A program made the translations under genes and the position numbers. Shown here piece by piece: positions 23,997 through 34,190 of a stretch of DNA of 64,000 nucleotides. The stretch comes from Epiperipatus broadwayi. Its lineage: Eukaryota > Onychophora > Udeonychophora > Euonychophora > Peripatidae. The stretch's first letter is position 1, and each line of letters opens with the position of its first letter. Under the pieces are notes generated by a model, which saw only the letters and a list, made by a program, of their open reading frames with translations, did no database searches and was not told the DNA's origin. The stretch lies in assembly GCA_028023455.1 (NCBI GenBank), contig JAQFVV010000056.1:808001-872000 (forward strand), written 5' to 3'.

Positions 23997-25262
23997 TTAT
24001 TGCAGATATAAATTTCCTACCAGACCAAAATGTTGTTTAACATTTTTGAGACTTTTATTTTCTTCTACAGCTTTCCTTGCTATTTCACGGTTATACTTTC
24101 TTATATCATTTTCAACTCTTTTCCGTACCATTTTACAAAATTCGAGATATTCAATTCTTTTTAATACATCATTTTTGTATATCTTCATATTCCTTCTTTT
24201 CTTCATAAATTCTCTAGTCTCAGTAGAAATTTTATTAGTCAATTGCTGCTTTTTTCTACCAGCTATGTTTGTTGCAGTTTTTAAAAGTGTATCAGTTATT
24301 TTCATATTAATTTCATTCAAATCTGAATCATGTTCAAAATCTCCTAACACTTGAAACCTATTTGTAAGTTCTAATTTAAATTCATTAGAATGTTTCTGAA
24401 GATTAGGAATATCAACTGTAAATATTGTTTTTCTTAATAATTTTTGTCTCTCTAGTTTTACATTAACACGTAACTTACACCTTACTAATCGATGATCACT
24501 TCCTGTGTTAAATTTATTAAGAACATTACAATCTTGAAATATGTATTTTCTGTTAGTCAAAATATAATTCAATTCTGCTGTACCTTCATTTGGATGCTTC
24601 CATGTCCATTTCCTTTTAACATTTTTCTCAAAAAATGAATTCATAATATAAAGTTTTTCTTTTTCTGCAAACTCCACAAGTCTATGTCCTCTCTCATTTC
24701 TATTACCATAACCAAAATTACCTACAGCAATTTCATCTTTCATTTGTCTACCAATTCTAGCATTAAAGTCTCCCATAACAATTTTAAAATGTTGTTTACT
24801 CTGATCAAAAGCCTTTTGTACATCCATATAAAAATCTTCTACTACTTCATCACTATGAGAACTTGTTGGGGCATAAACCTGAATTATCTGCATTTGGTAT
24901 CTGCTATTAAGTTGTATAACTAATCTTGCCACTCTGTCCGATACACCATCAATCTCCACAATATTGTTCTTCCACTTTTTATTTATAATGAATCCTACTC
25001 CACTTGTATTTCCAATATGTGTGCCTTTATAATAGAGTATATGTCCACTTTTTAAATCAATTGTTTCTTCTCCTTTTCTTCTAACTTCACAAAGTCCAAT
25101 AATGTCCCATTTAATATAAGACAGTTCTTCTTCTAATTTTTGCAATCTTCCTTCACTTGAAAGTGATCTGCAGTTGTAAGTACCTAAATAAAAAGTCGTC
25201 ATCAAATGGCAGCCTGGGTCCGCAATCAGGGGATTCTTAGCACCCTCCGCCTTCGCCACCAA
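23997..25262 (-). CDS. LINE AP-endonuclease (frameshifted ORF, 5' part)
   Basis: A 421-residue open frame of the exonuclease-endonuclease-phosphatase fold. Landmarks: GTYNCRSL at 27-34 (Asn30), GLCEVRR at 56-62 (catalytic Glu59), VYAPTS at 129-134, GDFNAR at 164-169 (Asp165, Asn167) and SDHRLV at 255-260 (catalytic His257). The usual acidic residue in the 'IDYIL' block is Asn here (Asn232 in ELNYILTN), which may weaken the enzyme. After about residue 414 the reading leaves the conserved path. A one-base loss in the A run near 24018-24023 shifts the frame and creates a stop at 23997-23999, and the RT continues in the neighbouring frame. The start may be Met21 rather than Met1; conservation begins just after Met21. 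Confidence 0.85.
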   Translation of the reverse strand: MVAKAEGAKNPLIADPGCHLMTTFYLGTYNCRSLSSEGRLQKLEEELSYIKWDIIGLCEVRRKGEETIDLKSGHILYYKGTHIGNTSGVGFIINKKWKNNIVEIDGVSDRVARLVIQLNSRYQMQIIQVYAPTSSHSDEVVEDFYMDVQKAFDQSKQHFKIVMGDFNARIGRQMKDEIAVGNFGYGNRNERGHRLVEFAEKEKLYIMNSFFEKNVKRKWTWKHPNEGTAELNYILTNRKYIFQDCNVLNKFNTGSDHRLVRCKLRVNVKLERQKLLRKTIFTVDIPNLQKHSNEFKLELTNRFQVLGDFEHDSDLNEINMKITDTLLKTATNIAGRKKQQLTNKISTETREFMKKRRNMKIYKNDVLKRIEYLEFCKMVRKRVENDIRKYNREIARKAVEENKSLKNVKQHFGLVGNLYLQ

Positions 25263-25655
25263 CCGCTGCCGTGGTTGGTGACTTTACAGCCTCCTGGGAA
25301 TAAGGGCCATGCTTTATTTTTGTCTGTCATAATTGTATATATGTATTGGAAAAATATTTATCATTTACACAAACATTCATTCTGCCTTATCAGGCACTGA
25401 GAAGAAAGACCATGGTGTTTCTTGATCTTAAACTCAGAGGTAAAAAGCCAATAAACTCACCACGCTGGCTAATGCGTGTTGGTGAGCAGCCCATCCATGT
25501 TCGTATACTATATGAATAATCACATAGTAATAACAGCTGCAACGACAAGAACGTATGGTGGACATTAGGAATTTGCCCTGCTCGGTTCCTTTAAGGCCTC
25601 CAAGAGGAATCAAAGGGTCTCCTTTCAGTTAATAGCAAACTCCTTTCTGCAGCCA
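25263..25655 (-). other. LINE copy 1 leader (5' UTR)
   Basis: Non-coding leader of the LINE. It is recognised because 25395-25655 is matched by 58810-59050 in the second copy, including 'cagcaaac' and 'ctgcagccatt' at the extreme 5' end. It is GC-richer than the flanking DNA and probably contains the internal promoter, but no specific promoter motif could be identified. Confidence 0.7.
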
Positions 25656-25667
25656 TTTTGTTATCAT

Positions 25668-26090
25668 GTAATGTTATTTATTAGAAGCATGAGAGAGAGT
25701 CATCTAGTCCTCTTAATTATATATATATATAGAGAAAGAGAGATATTTATATTAAGTTTTCTATATTTATTAACTTTTTAAAAAAAACTTATTAAAAGAA
25801 TTGTTGTTAAAAATGGAGAACTGTCTCCATGGTTACTATTTAACATCATGTTTTCATCTGGATGATATATTAATTTCACTCTGAATTTTTATTAATGTTG
25901 ACAAGATGGACTTATAAATATCAAGAGCATAAAAAATAGGTGGATCCATTCTATTTTTGACTTTATTAAAATAGTTTTATTTATTTATATTAAATATATA
26001 TATCGAACCGGGTCCACGTAAAAGAAGCTTATTTAATGGGTTTAAATTCCTTTTAAGATAATTTTTAATTTATATTTTTAATATTACATG
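25668..26090. other. AT-rich DNA with weak tRNA-like text
   Basis: Near 26003-26017 'tcgaaccgggtcc' is the reverse complement of a B-box-like sequence, but no A box is clear. Otherwise AT-rich and featureless. Confidence 0.4.
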
Positions 26091-26400
26091 AAGGAACTAA
26101 TCCTTCAAGCAGAGGGGAGAATACCATTGATAGCAGGTCTATCAATGATACCCACAATCAGATCGAGCTATGCAAAGCATAACTCGATCACATATCCAGA
26201 CAGAGTGGCCCACTTTGACTGCTAGATTCAGAACCCTGCCATCCAAAGCATTTTATTTGTTTTGAGGATCAACCTCAAGTGCCAGCTAATCATAAGTTAT
26301 ATAATCAGCATGCTTTGGATGACAGACCCACAATCCAGTGCTTGAAATATCCCATATCTAGCTCACACTCTGTCTTAGTGTCCAGCATATTTCTTAACCC
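26091..26400. repeat. Cluster of hairpins, unclassified element
   Basis: Several short inverted repeats lie within 300 bases: 'attgatagc' against 'tctatcaat' (26127-26145), 'gatcgagctatgc' against 'gcataactcgatc' (26161-26189), and 'catccaaagcat' (26240s) against 'atgctttggatg' (26310s). The block is clearly richer in G and C than its flanks, and hairpin-rich ends are typical of some DNA transposons and Helitrons. No family is assigned. Confidence 0.45.
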
Positions 26401-29400
26401 ATAAAATAACTCTACACTCATTTAATGGTAATACAGTGATAAGAAAGAGAAAATAGACAAAATAACAATTAGAACAAACATTAATATTTATTTACGCACG
26501 CACATTTAACACACTATAACAATTAAAGATTTGACATAAGAAAAATATAAATGACTTTAGGCTATAGTTAAAATAGTCTGTTAGTTAAAATTCATTCATT
26601 TAAAATAAAGAGTCTAGATTGTGATCAGAATATATTTAAAAGCATCTTTTTTTATGATTGTCAGTTTCCAAATGGTTGGCTTTTTGGTCTCCATTGATCG
26701 TTCCAGGCCTTGTTTTCCATTCTTTGTGTTGACAATGGGGGAGGAAGAGTGAGAGATTAGCGATGGCATTGATTCATTATCTAGGCACTTTTTTCGGGCA
26801 TTGATTCAAGCAAGCACAGTTGATTGCTGAGAGCTTGGGAAATGAAGCCCTGTCAGACACTTTTATGGCTCATGTGGCCTCTCCATTAATGTTGACCACA
26901 GCAAAAATGATTGGTTTACTACTGTGTTTACAATTTCCAAATATTCTGCATTCTACATTCTTTAGAAAGAACCTGAAGTCCGGACTAAAACAAATTGATG
27001 ACTAGAATAACTTGATCACAAATTGCAGACCAGACTGAAGAACAATAGAGAGAGTGACTTTATATACTTTTTTCTTCTATTGTTTTAATTTCTTATCATT
27101 ATTTTTTAATTTTGATCTTAACTTTAAATCTGTCTTTTAATTTTACATTTCTGGTTATCTTAATCCTTTGCTCAGATTCATCTAAACAACCTTAATAAGA
27201 TACTTTACAGTTTTTTAATTAATTCAACTATTGATTTTGATTTTATTATCAATCTGAAATCTTATAAACTAATTACATAATGAAAGTTTTACAAACATTT
27301 TATTTTTATAGACTAATTTTTAGTCTGATTTCACAGTGGCTTATTTTATACATTATAAAAGTTTTCTTTACTAAGAGAGATAGATAAAAAAGTTTTAATT
27401 TTTTTTAAATTAAATTTTAGACCCCCCCCTCTTGCTGAGAAGTTTTATTCTAAAAGAAAAATATGATGCAGTACTTTTAAAATTTTTGAAAAATTTCGTT
27501 TTAAAAATCTTAAAACTAATCATAATTTTTTTAAAAAAAATTATGAAACATGTACTGTGATTCACTAGAAGTACAATATATATGCTCACATTAAAACAAA
27601 GCAATCTATGACTTACCTAATTTACATTAATAATTCTATGCCAAACTCTTTGTTATTGAATCAGCTTTTCCAATGGGGGGGTTGTATCTTAAAAATTCAT
27701 TTTTAAAGAACGTTTTAGTAAAAGAAATTTAATTTTTTTTTTGTTTGTTTTTTAAATCTCATAGAAAAGAATGAATGATAATTTTTCATCCCCTAAAACA
27801 AAAATTATAAACCTGATGCATATATATTGTAATGGTCAGAATTGTTTATTCATCTAACAAAATCTAGAGTCCTGGTAAAATACACCAAGCCTGATTTATA
27901 AGGGATATTGAAGTCCCAAACACAACCAAGCTTCAATCTATTTACCGGTGCTTCGTGATTTAACACTATGAATAATGTTCCTGAGTTTACCTACAAGTTT
28001 ATTTAACCTACAGCCTTTTCTGAACAGGCAGAGGAATGAGTCTCTAAGTTTTATTACACAATGCAATAAATTAATGATAAAATAAATCTAATTAATAAAT
28101 AAGTAATATCAATATTATATTTATTACATATATTAAAGGCATTTAATTAATAATTTAATTGGATCAGAATACGGCAAAAATGATAATGGAGACAAGCTAA
28201 ATTCAAATAAGTTTATTATAGTTGACAACAATTAACATAAAACAAGACAGGTTATAGTCAGTTATTGATTAGAATATAGTTAAGTCAACATTATCAGACA
28301 TTACACAATTGGCAAGTTAATTAAATGTAATACAGTATCAATGACCTCATTCAAATGAATCATAACTTTCATACTTAGTGAATAGTTGATGTCTATGATA
28401 ATTTAATATCCAAATGATTTCCAGTTCTCTTATCATGGTTTGCCAAATGGCAGAAGTTATGGGAATAACCGGAGTCACTTATCATCTACTATAGCATTAA
28501 TGTGCTAATATTTAAGCTAAGTAAATTAGAGTTTGAGCACAGTCATTAAGCTCAAGAAGTTATGCAAATCATAACTTATTACACTAGAGATTTCCATGGT
28601 TGCAGATAAAGTCATGAATATGTATACTACATGAGGGGAATGGATTAAATTAGCAAGATGTGGTTCACTATGAGCAAATTACTAAACTTTATTATGGATT
28701 TGGTGATGCAGATGAGAAGTTATTTCCACATGCAAGATGTGCAGTTTGTTTGGAACTGAGGAGCTTGTTAATGAATGAATTAATTTGAGACAGAGGAAGT
28801 TTGGAGATCGGATAAGCTACCTAAAAATCCTGGGTCCATAAGCCAGTTGCATGTTTGTTTATAGTCAAACAATTTGGCCCTGAGTATAATCTGCATCTAC
28901 CATTATGTGGGCAGCCAATAACTGGGTCCGTCTTTGCCATTTGCTTATAAGGTTTAGCAAGATAGGGATATATCTATACATATCATAAGTCCATGTTCGC
29001 AGAGCACAAAGACAGTACAACACATATTAGAAATAATTAAGTTTGCTTTAAAATAATTAGTGAATCCTTCTACTGCTAACATAAGCCAAGTCATAAAACA
29101 AGCATTTAAAGTTAATGCAATAATAAAGAGGCTGAATTAATTATCTGTATTCTCAATCATATTTTAATAGTAGAAGGTATATTTTAAGGTGTTAGAATTA
29201 ATTACAAAATACCAAGTACACCTTCATAATAAATATCTATGGCTAGAATTTCTTTATTATATAAATTAACCTTAAAAAATCATATTTTATAATTATAGTA
29301 TTGGCAAATCAGAATAATTATTTATCAATGATTAAATTTCAAACCAATTTCGATCATTATAACTCTCCAGGTGACCAAATATTATTCCTAGTTAATCTCA

Positions 29401-30589
29401 TTTTGAAACTGCAAGTCGGATTTGGATAACTAAGCATTATTCTACATTTGTTAGATTGAAGATACAAATAAATATCCCAGGTACAAACTTACTATATTTA
29501 ATACGCTCGCTGTTTTGAGTGACATTTGGCATATTATCACATACGTATGAAAATAAAGTCTTAATAACTAAGACTTTAATACATAATAGACATCACCACA
29601 AGCACAAAAGCAAAAGATAGATTACAATTAATAGTATGGTCATTAATTTTACATTTTAGTTTATGTAATAATAAAGATTTTACAGATATTAAAGCTATAG
29701 AGAGTAAGACAAGCATCAATTGGTGACTCTACAATTTAACTATATAAAAGTTTTTTGTTTTTTTTTACTTTGAACATTCAGTTAGATTTATATAACAGCT
29801 ATAGCTGAAGATTTAATAGTTAAAGTTCATTTCAGAGTGTTTTGCAGAGACGGAATTTTATCTTTGACTTGTTGGTGAAAGCATGTCTATTGGCATCATC
29901 ATTTTTTGGTGTCAGGCATGGCAGCAATAATTATTCTTAGGATAGGCAGCAGAGCAGGTCTGTTACAGGAACATTGTCCATCGTTATAGTAGCTGGGTGT
30001 TGTTAGCACATAGGATGGAGATGGAGATTATCATTCTCCATGCTTGGAAAACAGTGACTCCTGCCTCTCCTACTCAGACATATTTAAAATTAAGCCAGCG
30101 TGGATTCGCTTAGCAAACGCTTACAAAATTTGGCAGTGTATATCTTATATAGAAAAAGGTGACCTATATATATTCGCTCTCGATTAAATTATATATTTTA
30201 ATAATAATTTTTTTTTCCAGCAAAACAAGCCATTAGCACATTAGTTTTATAATTTTAAGAACCAAAATAACTTCTGTCTTTTGTATATTTCTTGAGCAGC
30301 ATGTTTTTAAGAATTATTCTCCTTTTATTTTCATATAAGATTTTAGTAATTTACAAAGTTGATTAAATGTTTATCTTAATGATAAAATATGTTTTGACAA
30401 ACATGTATTGTTTTAATAACTTTTAACATCAATTAACATGTCATCCTAACTTAAATTTGAATTTCGTGATATTATTTTACAGATTATTCTAGAAATAAGT
30501 TTTAGAAAGTATTGTAAATAACAAAGTGTGCTATATATTGTTTTTAATGATCAGAAAGTATAGTTGCTTTAACCTGACTTAGAGACATA
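26401..30589. other. Non-coding stretch, one possible repeat pair
   Basis: 28380-29000 and 29820-30140 are less AT-rich but have no long frame. 'ttgtaatggtcaga' at about 27829 recurs at about 30754, with loose similarity for ~40 further bases. This could mark diverged copies of one repeat or the ends of an old element, but it is too weak to assign. A C7 run at 27422-27428 and a G7 run at 27676-27682 are isolated homopolymers. Confidence 0.4.
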
Positions 30590-30810
30590 GGTAAAAGGGG
30601 TACGAACCTCATCTAACCCTCTAGATCATAACTAAGCCACTCACTCCCTTAACCTCACAAGAATTAATTTTTTAATGCAGCCTGGTGGTCAGGTAGAGAC
30701 TAGACTTTTAGGTATCCTAGTATGTGATGGTCAGGTTTACACATATACAATATTGTAATGGTCAGATTTGTACATCCACACAACAAATAAAGAGGATTGA
30801 TGAAGTCTGA
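30590..30810 (-). repeat. Possible tRNA-derived SINE remnant
   Basis: On the minus strand 'tggcttagttatg' (30639-30627, A-box-like) is followed ~20 bases later by 'ggttcgtacccc' (30608-30597, a good B box). No cloverleaf or target duplication was confirmed. Next to it, 'tggtcaggttta' and 'tggtcagatttg' form a short diverged tandem pair (30729-30790). Confidence 0.35.
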
Positions 30811-32027
30811 TTAGAAATTTATTGATTTGAAAAGCTGGATTAGATAATGGTGGTCAAAAGTGATGATTTATTTTTATGAATTTTCTTCGCACAAATAAAT
30901 TACATCACCCAAATAAATAAATATATAGTGAAGAATGATGGTGCACCTCTAATATCTGTGCCATGGAAATATATAGAAAAAATTTCAAATACTTTAATAA
31001 TTTGCATCATGGCCAAAGAATTACACCACTAGATAGAGTGATTATATATTTTACAGAATACAAAAATTTTTATCTAACAAGTACCATGCTATATGACCAA
31101 CTCTACTGTCAGTAATTATAATAATTCAAATTACTATCCAATATAACACAATTTTATCTTTTCATCCTAATAATTAATATATTTTTTTAGAAATTAAATA
31201 TGTAATAGCCATTCTATGCATTTTGTGGGTGTCATATTATTTGCCTAGATTTGGTCTGGTTGAGAAACATTAGAGATATTATTAAAGGTGTGAAAATATT
31301 TTTTTTGGGGGGGAGAAAAAAACGTTATTGATAGCATAAAAAATAGTTGTAAAAGTTGGAGGACAAACATCTCATTCAAGTAAAAGTCTAATGAAAAAGT
31401 TTAAAATATAAATAAGATTTAGTGTTTCTTTATTGTTTGGGATAATTATTATTCATTAGTTATAACCTAAAATAAAAAGGGATATTTTATTTAAAGTTGT
31501 CTATTTTTTAATATTTTTCAATACTAAAGATTAGATCACAAAGTAAGCAATGAAGCAAAATTTTTGACATTGGATGTGACGTGACTATTATTACCTATCT
31601 TGCAAGACCATTTTATAGGTACTTTTCAATGCCCTCAAAATTTCAAATTTGAGCATTTTGCTCAACTGATATTTGTATCCAGTAATTTTAATAATTGTAT
31701 TCATTATGGCTTTTTAAGTTGGAAGGAAGATTTCACTTCATATTTTTTATATCATTATTAATGTTTTTTGTAGTATGTTCAAAACACAAAATATTTGATT
31801 CTTTTTGATGGATTATGATGAAGAATACTCCCATTTCCCATTTTTATTCTAATTTTTTTTTAAAAATTGGGATATTGAATAATTAATTTTTCGGAATTTG
31901 TAAGAAGTTTAATAATCAGAAATAGCTGACTGAGAATAATTCAAAAATCTTAAACTCTATATATTCTGCCAATTTACTATTGTACCCTGTAGTAAGTAAT
32001 TAGACTGATCAATAAAGAAAAAATGTG
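30811..32027. other. AT-rich DNA, nothing recognised
   Basis: No gene, repeat or RNA signature is supported. One G-run (31307-31314) lies within T/A-rich sequence. Confidence 0.5.
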
Positions 32028-32216
32028 CTTGGGTATTATTCCTGCAACCAAGGAAAGATAGGAGGACTTTTCACATTCGTATCAATACACTGCTAACTTT
32101 TTAATGTTATGATTTTGGCAACATCAATCATTACAAAGTTAGCAATGCTTTGACAGGAATGTGAAAAGTCCTCCTTTCTTTCCTTTGTTGCAGGAAAAAT
32201 ACCCAATAGTTTTAGA
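32028..32216. repeat. Foldback at left end of the TIR element
   Basis: 32028-32101 is the approximate reverse complement of 32137-32210, around a ~35-base centre. Both arms include the terminal 'tattattcctgcaac'-like text and 'aggaggacttttcacatt'. The left terminus is therefore duplicated in inverted orientation, and a shorter element consisting of just this foldback could in principle exist on its own. Confidence 0.75.
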
Positions 32217-32786
32217 AAAATACACAAAAATTAATTTAATAGGAAATATACACGTACTTCTATGCAATGTAGATGGATGCAAACAATCAAATTTGACAGA
32301 CGCAAGGAACCAAATTTTGTAATTTTCTTCCATCACTTTAAAAAAAAAAATTGTAGTAATGAAGGCATACCGGATCCATTTTTCTGTACGAAATTAACAC
32401 AACACAAATATATCTTTTTAAAAGTTTAAAAAAAAAATCAATGAAAGAAACATAAGCAGACGATGCTTGAACGCTAAATTTAATCGAATGATTTTAAACC
32501 AAGAAAAATACCGAAATTTGTACAAATAGTTTTTAAAATCACATTACAAAACATTCAACAAGAGGTTACTTACTGTCTGAAATAGAGTACAGTATTGTAG
32601 TTTCCAGGAATTCTTACATACAAAATGCAATTATCAGCCCCCTCCCCACCATTCCTACTTCTTACCCTGAAATGTTTATAGAGCACGTGATTGCACAGTA
32701 CATGCTAAAAAATGGAATCTTACCATGCAATGTAAACCGACTGCAATTTATTTTTTGAAACGAATGTTGTCCAAATAATAATAACA

Positions 32787-33840
32787 AAGTCAACTTATTT
32801 ATTCAATTAGTAAATGCAAAAAAAAAAAAACACTGTAAATTCCTGCAGCTCTTTGAGTAAAAAAGTCAACGTATTAATTGAATACGAAAAATAGAATAAG
32901 AACTCTAAATTGCAACACTACAATCGTTAGTTTTTCGACTGGATAAATAACTGAAAATTGCAGCAGTTGATGAGTTGTTTTATAAACAGAATTAAAAATG
33001 TTTTTGATCACAAAGCAAGTAAAAGAAAACTACAGTAATGCCAAAGTCTACATATTAATTCAATTAGTAATTAGAAAAATGAGTAATTGTAAATTGCAAC
33101 ACTTTGAGAATATGCTTTTTAGACTGGAAAAGTAACTGGAAATTGTAAAAACAGCAGCACTTTGAGTAAATCAAAAAGAAACAACATCGTAATAATAATC
33201 TAGTTACAGCAGTAAATATAAAGTGAGCGTATTAATTCCATTAGTAATACGAGAAATAACTGTACATTGTAGCACTCTGATCAGATAGTTGTTAGACTGG
33301 CGAAATAACTATAAATTAAAGCACTTTGAGCTGATCAAAGGAACCAACAGTATTAATAAAGTCAACGTTTTAATTCAGTTACTAAATAAAAAAGTAAGTA
33401 TTAATTTCAGCACTTGGATCAGATGGTTTTTAGACAGGGGGAGGGGTGTCATCATGTCTGTGTAAGCAGGACTAAAAATGTTTTTTTATATGAAAGCAAA
33501 TAAAAGTAAGAAATATATAAATAACAAACTCAACGCTTTACTTCAATTCGTAATTAAAAAAAAAAAAACAATCAGGGAGATTGCATTAATATGATCAGAT
33601 GGTTTTCAGACTTAAGAAATAATTATAAGTTGCAACATTTTGAACAGATAAAAGGAAGCAACAACAATATTAACAAAGTTAACGTATTAATTTAATTCTT
33701 AAATAAAGAAACATTTGTCAACGAATTATTTCAATTAGTACATCCAAAAATTATTTTAAAATGTAGAACTTTTAGCAGATAAAAGACAACAACGGAGAAA
33801 ATCAACATTTTAATTCAGTTACTAAATCAAATAAGTGTTA
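32787..33840. repeat. Imperfect minisatellite inside the TIR element
   Basis: The phrase 'aaagtcaacgtattaattca', then 'attagtaat', recurs near 32787, 32862, 33045, 33221, 33358, 33526, 33676, 33718 and 33799. Between copies the phrases 'attgcagcactttgatcaga' and 'tttttagactgg' also recur. Periods are irregular, mostly ~135-185 bases, with two short ones. The repeats are well diverged. Confidence 0.7.
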
Positions 33841-34026
33841 TTTTTAGTACTTTGATCAGATTGAATAAAAACTCAGAAGATGAAATTAAAAATGATCAAA
33901 CAAAATTACTATAACAAGGAGCAACTTTAAAATGTAAAAAACAAAATTTTCAAACAGCAAATGCAATAATTTCCAAAAAAAAAAAAAAAAATTACACTAA
34001 GAAGTTTTGAGACGTAAGAAATTGTG

Positions 34027-34140
34027 TTTTGTTGACACGTTTTAAAACACGTTTTGTGCACGTTCCAAAACACGTTTTTCGAGATGAAAAAAGCGCGTGT
34101 TTATTTCACGTTCGCAAGATTACACGTTTTATCGCGTATG
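34027..34140. repeat. CpG-rich block with repeated ACACGTTTT motif
   Basis: ACGTTTT or its near variants occur about five times (near 34036, 34049, 34068 and 34124, plus the variant CACGTTCC near 34059), along with 'gcgcgtg' and 'cacgttcgc'. The surrounding genome is strongly CpG-poor. The location just inside the right TIR suggests subterminal transposase-binding repeats, which is inference. Confidence 0.5.
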
Positions 34141-34190
34141 TGAATAGTCGTCCTATCTATCCTAGGTTGCAGGAATAATACCCAAGTACC

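Larger units (their letters stand above)
22361..25667 (-). mobile_element. Near-complete RTE-like LINE, copy 1
   Basis: The element runs from about 25655 (5' end, 'aatggctgcagaaag') to about 22373 (3' end). It has a ~390-base leader, an AP-type endonuclease frame (25262-23997), a reverse-transcriptase frame (23955-22375) and almost no 3' UTR, ending in TGATGATGA-type repeats as RTE-clade elements often do. 'ttttgttatcat' occurs at 22361-22372 and again at 25656-25667, a candidate 12-bp target duplication, although part of it may belong to the element. The decayed second copy at 53.2-59.06 kb ends at matching points on both sides, which supports these boundaries. Confidence 0.85.
32028..34190. 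mobile_element. Non-autonomous DNA transposon-like element with ~50-bp TIRs
   Basis: The left end 32028-32080 ('cttgggtattattcctgcaa', then 'gatagga', 'gac', 'ttcacat') is matched by the reverse complement of the right end 34136-34186. The interior lacks a transposase frame. From left to right it holds a second inverted copy of the terminus (32144-32216), ~400 bases of ordinary DNA, an imperfect minisatellite (32787-33840) and a CpG-rich subterminal block (34027-34140). The target duplication could not be defined. The layout (TIRs, internal repeats, CG-rich subterminal block) parallels the unrelated element at 3892-5542. Confidence 0.65.

Noticed and set aside
23929-24354. 141-codon plus-strand hydrophobic frame
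   Set aside because: It is antisense to the LINE endonuclease/RT junction; the hydrophobicity comes from T-rich antisense codons.
27829-30800. LTR retrotransposon bounded by 'ttgtaatggtcaga' repeats
   Set aside because: The shared word is only 14 bases with loose similarity after it, and no gag/pol frame or primer-binding site lies between.
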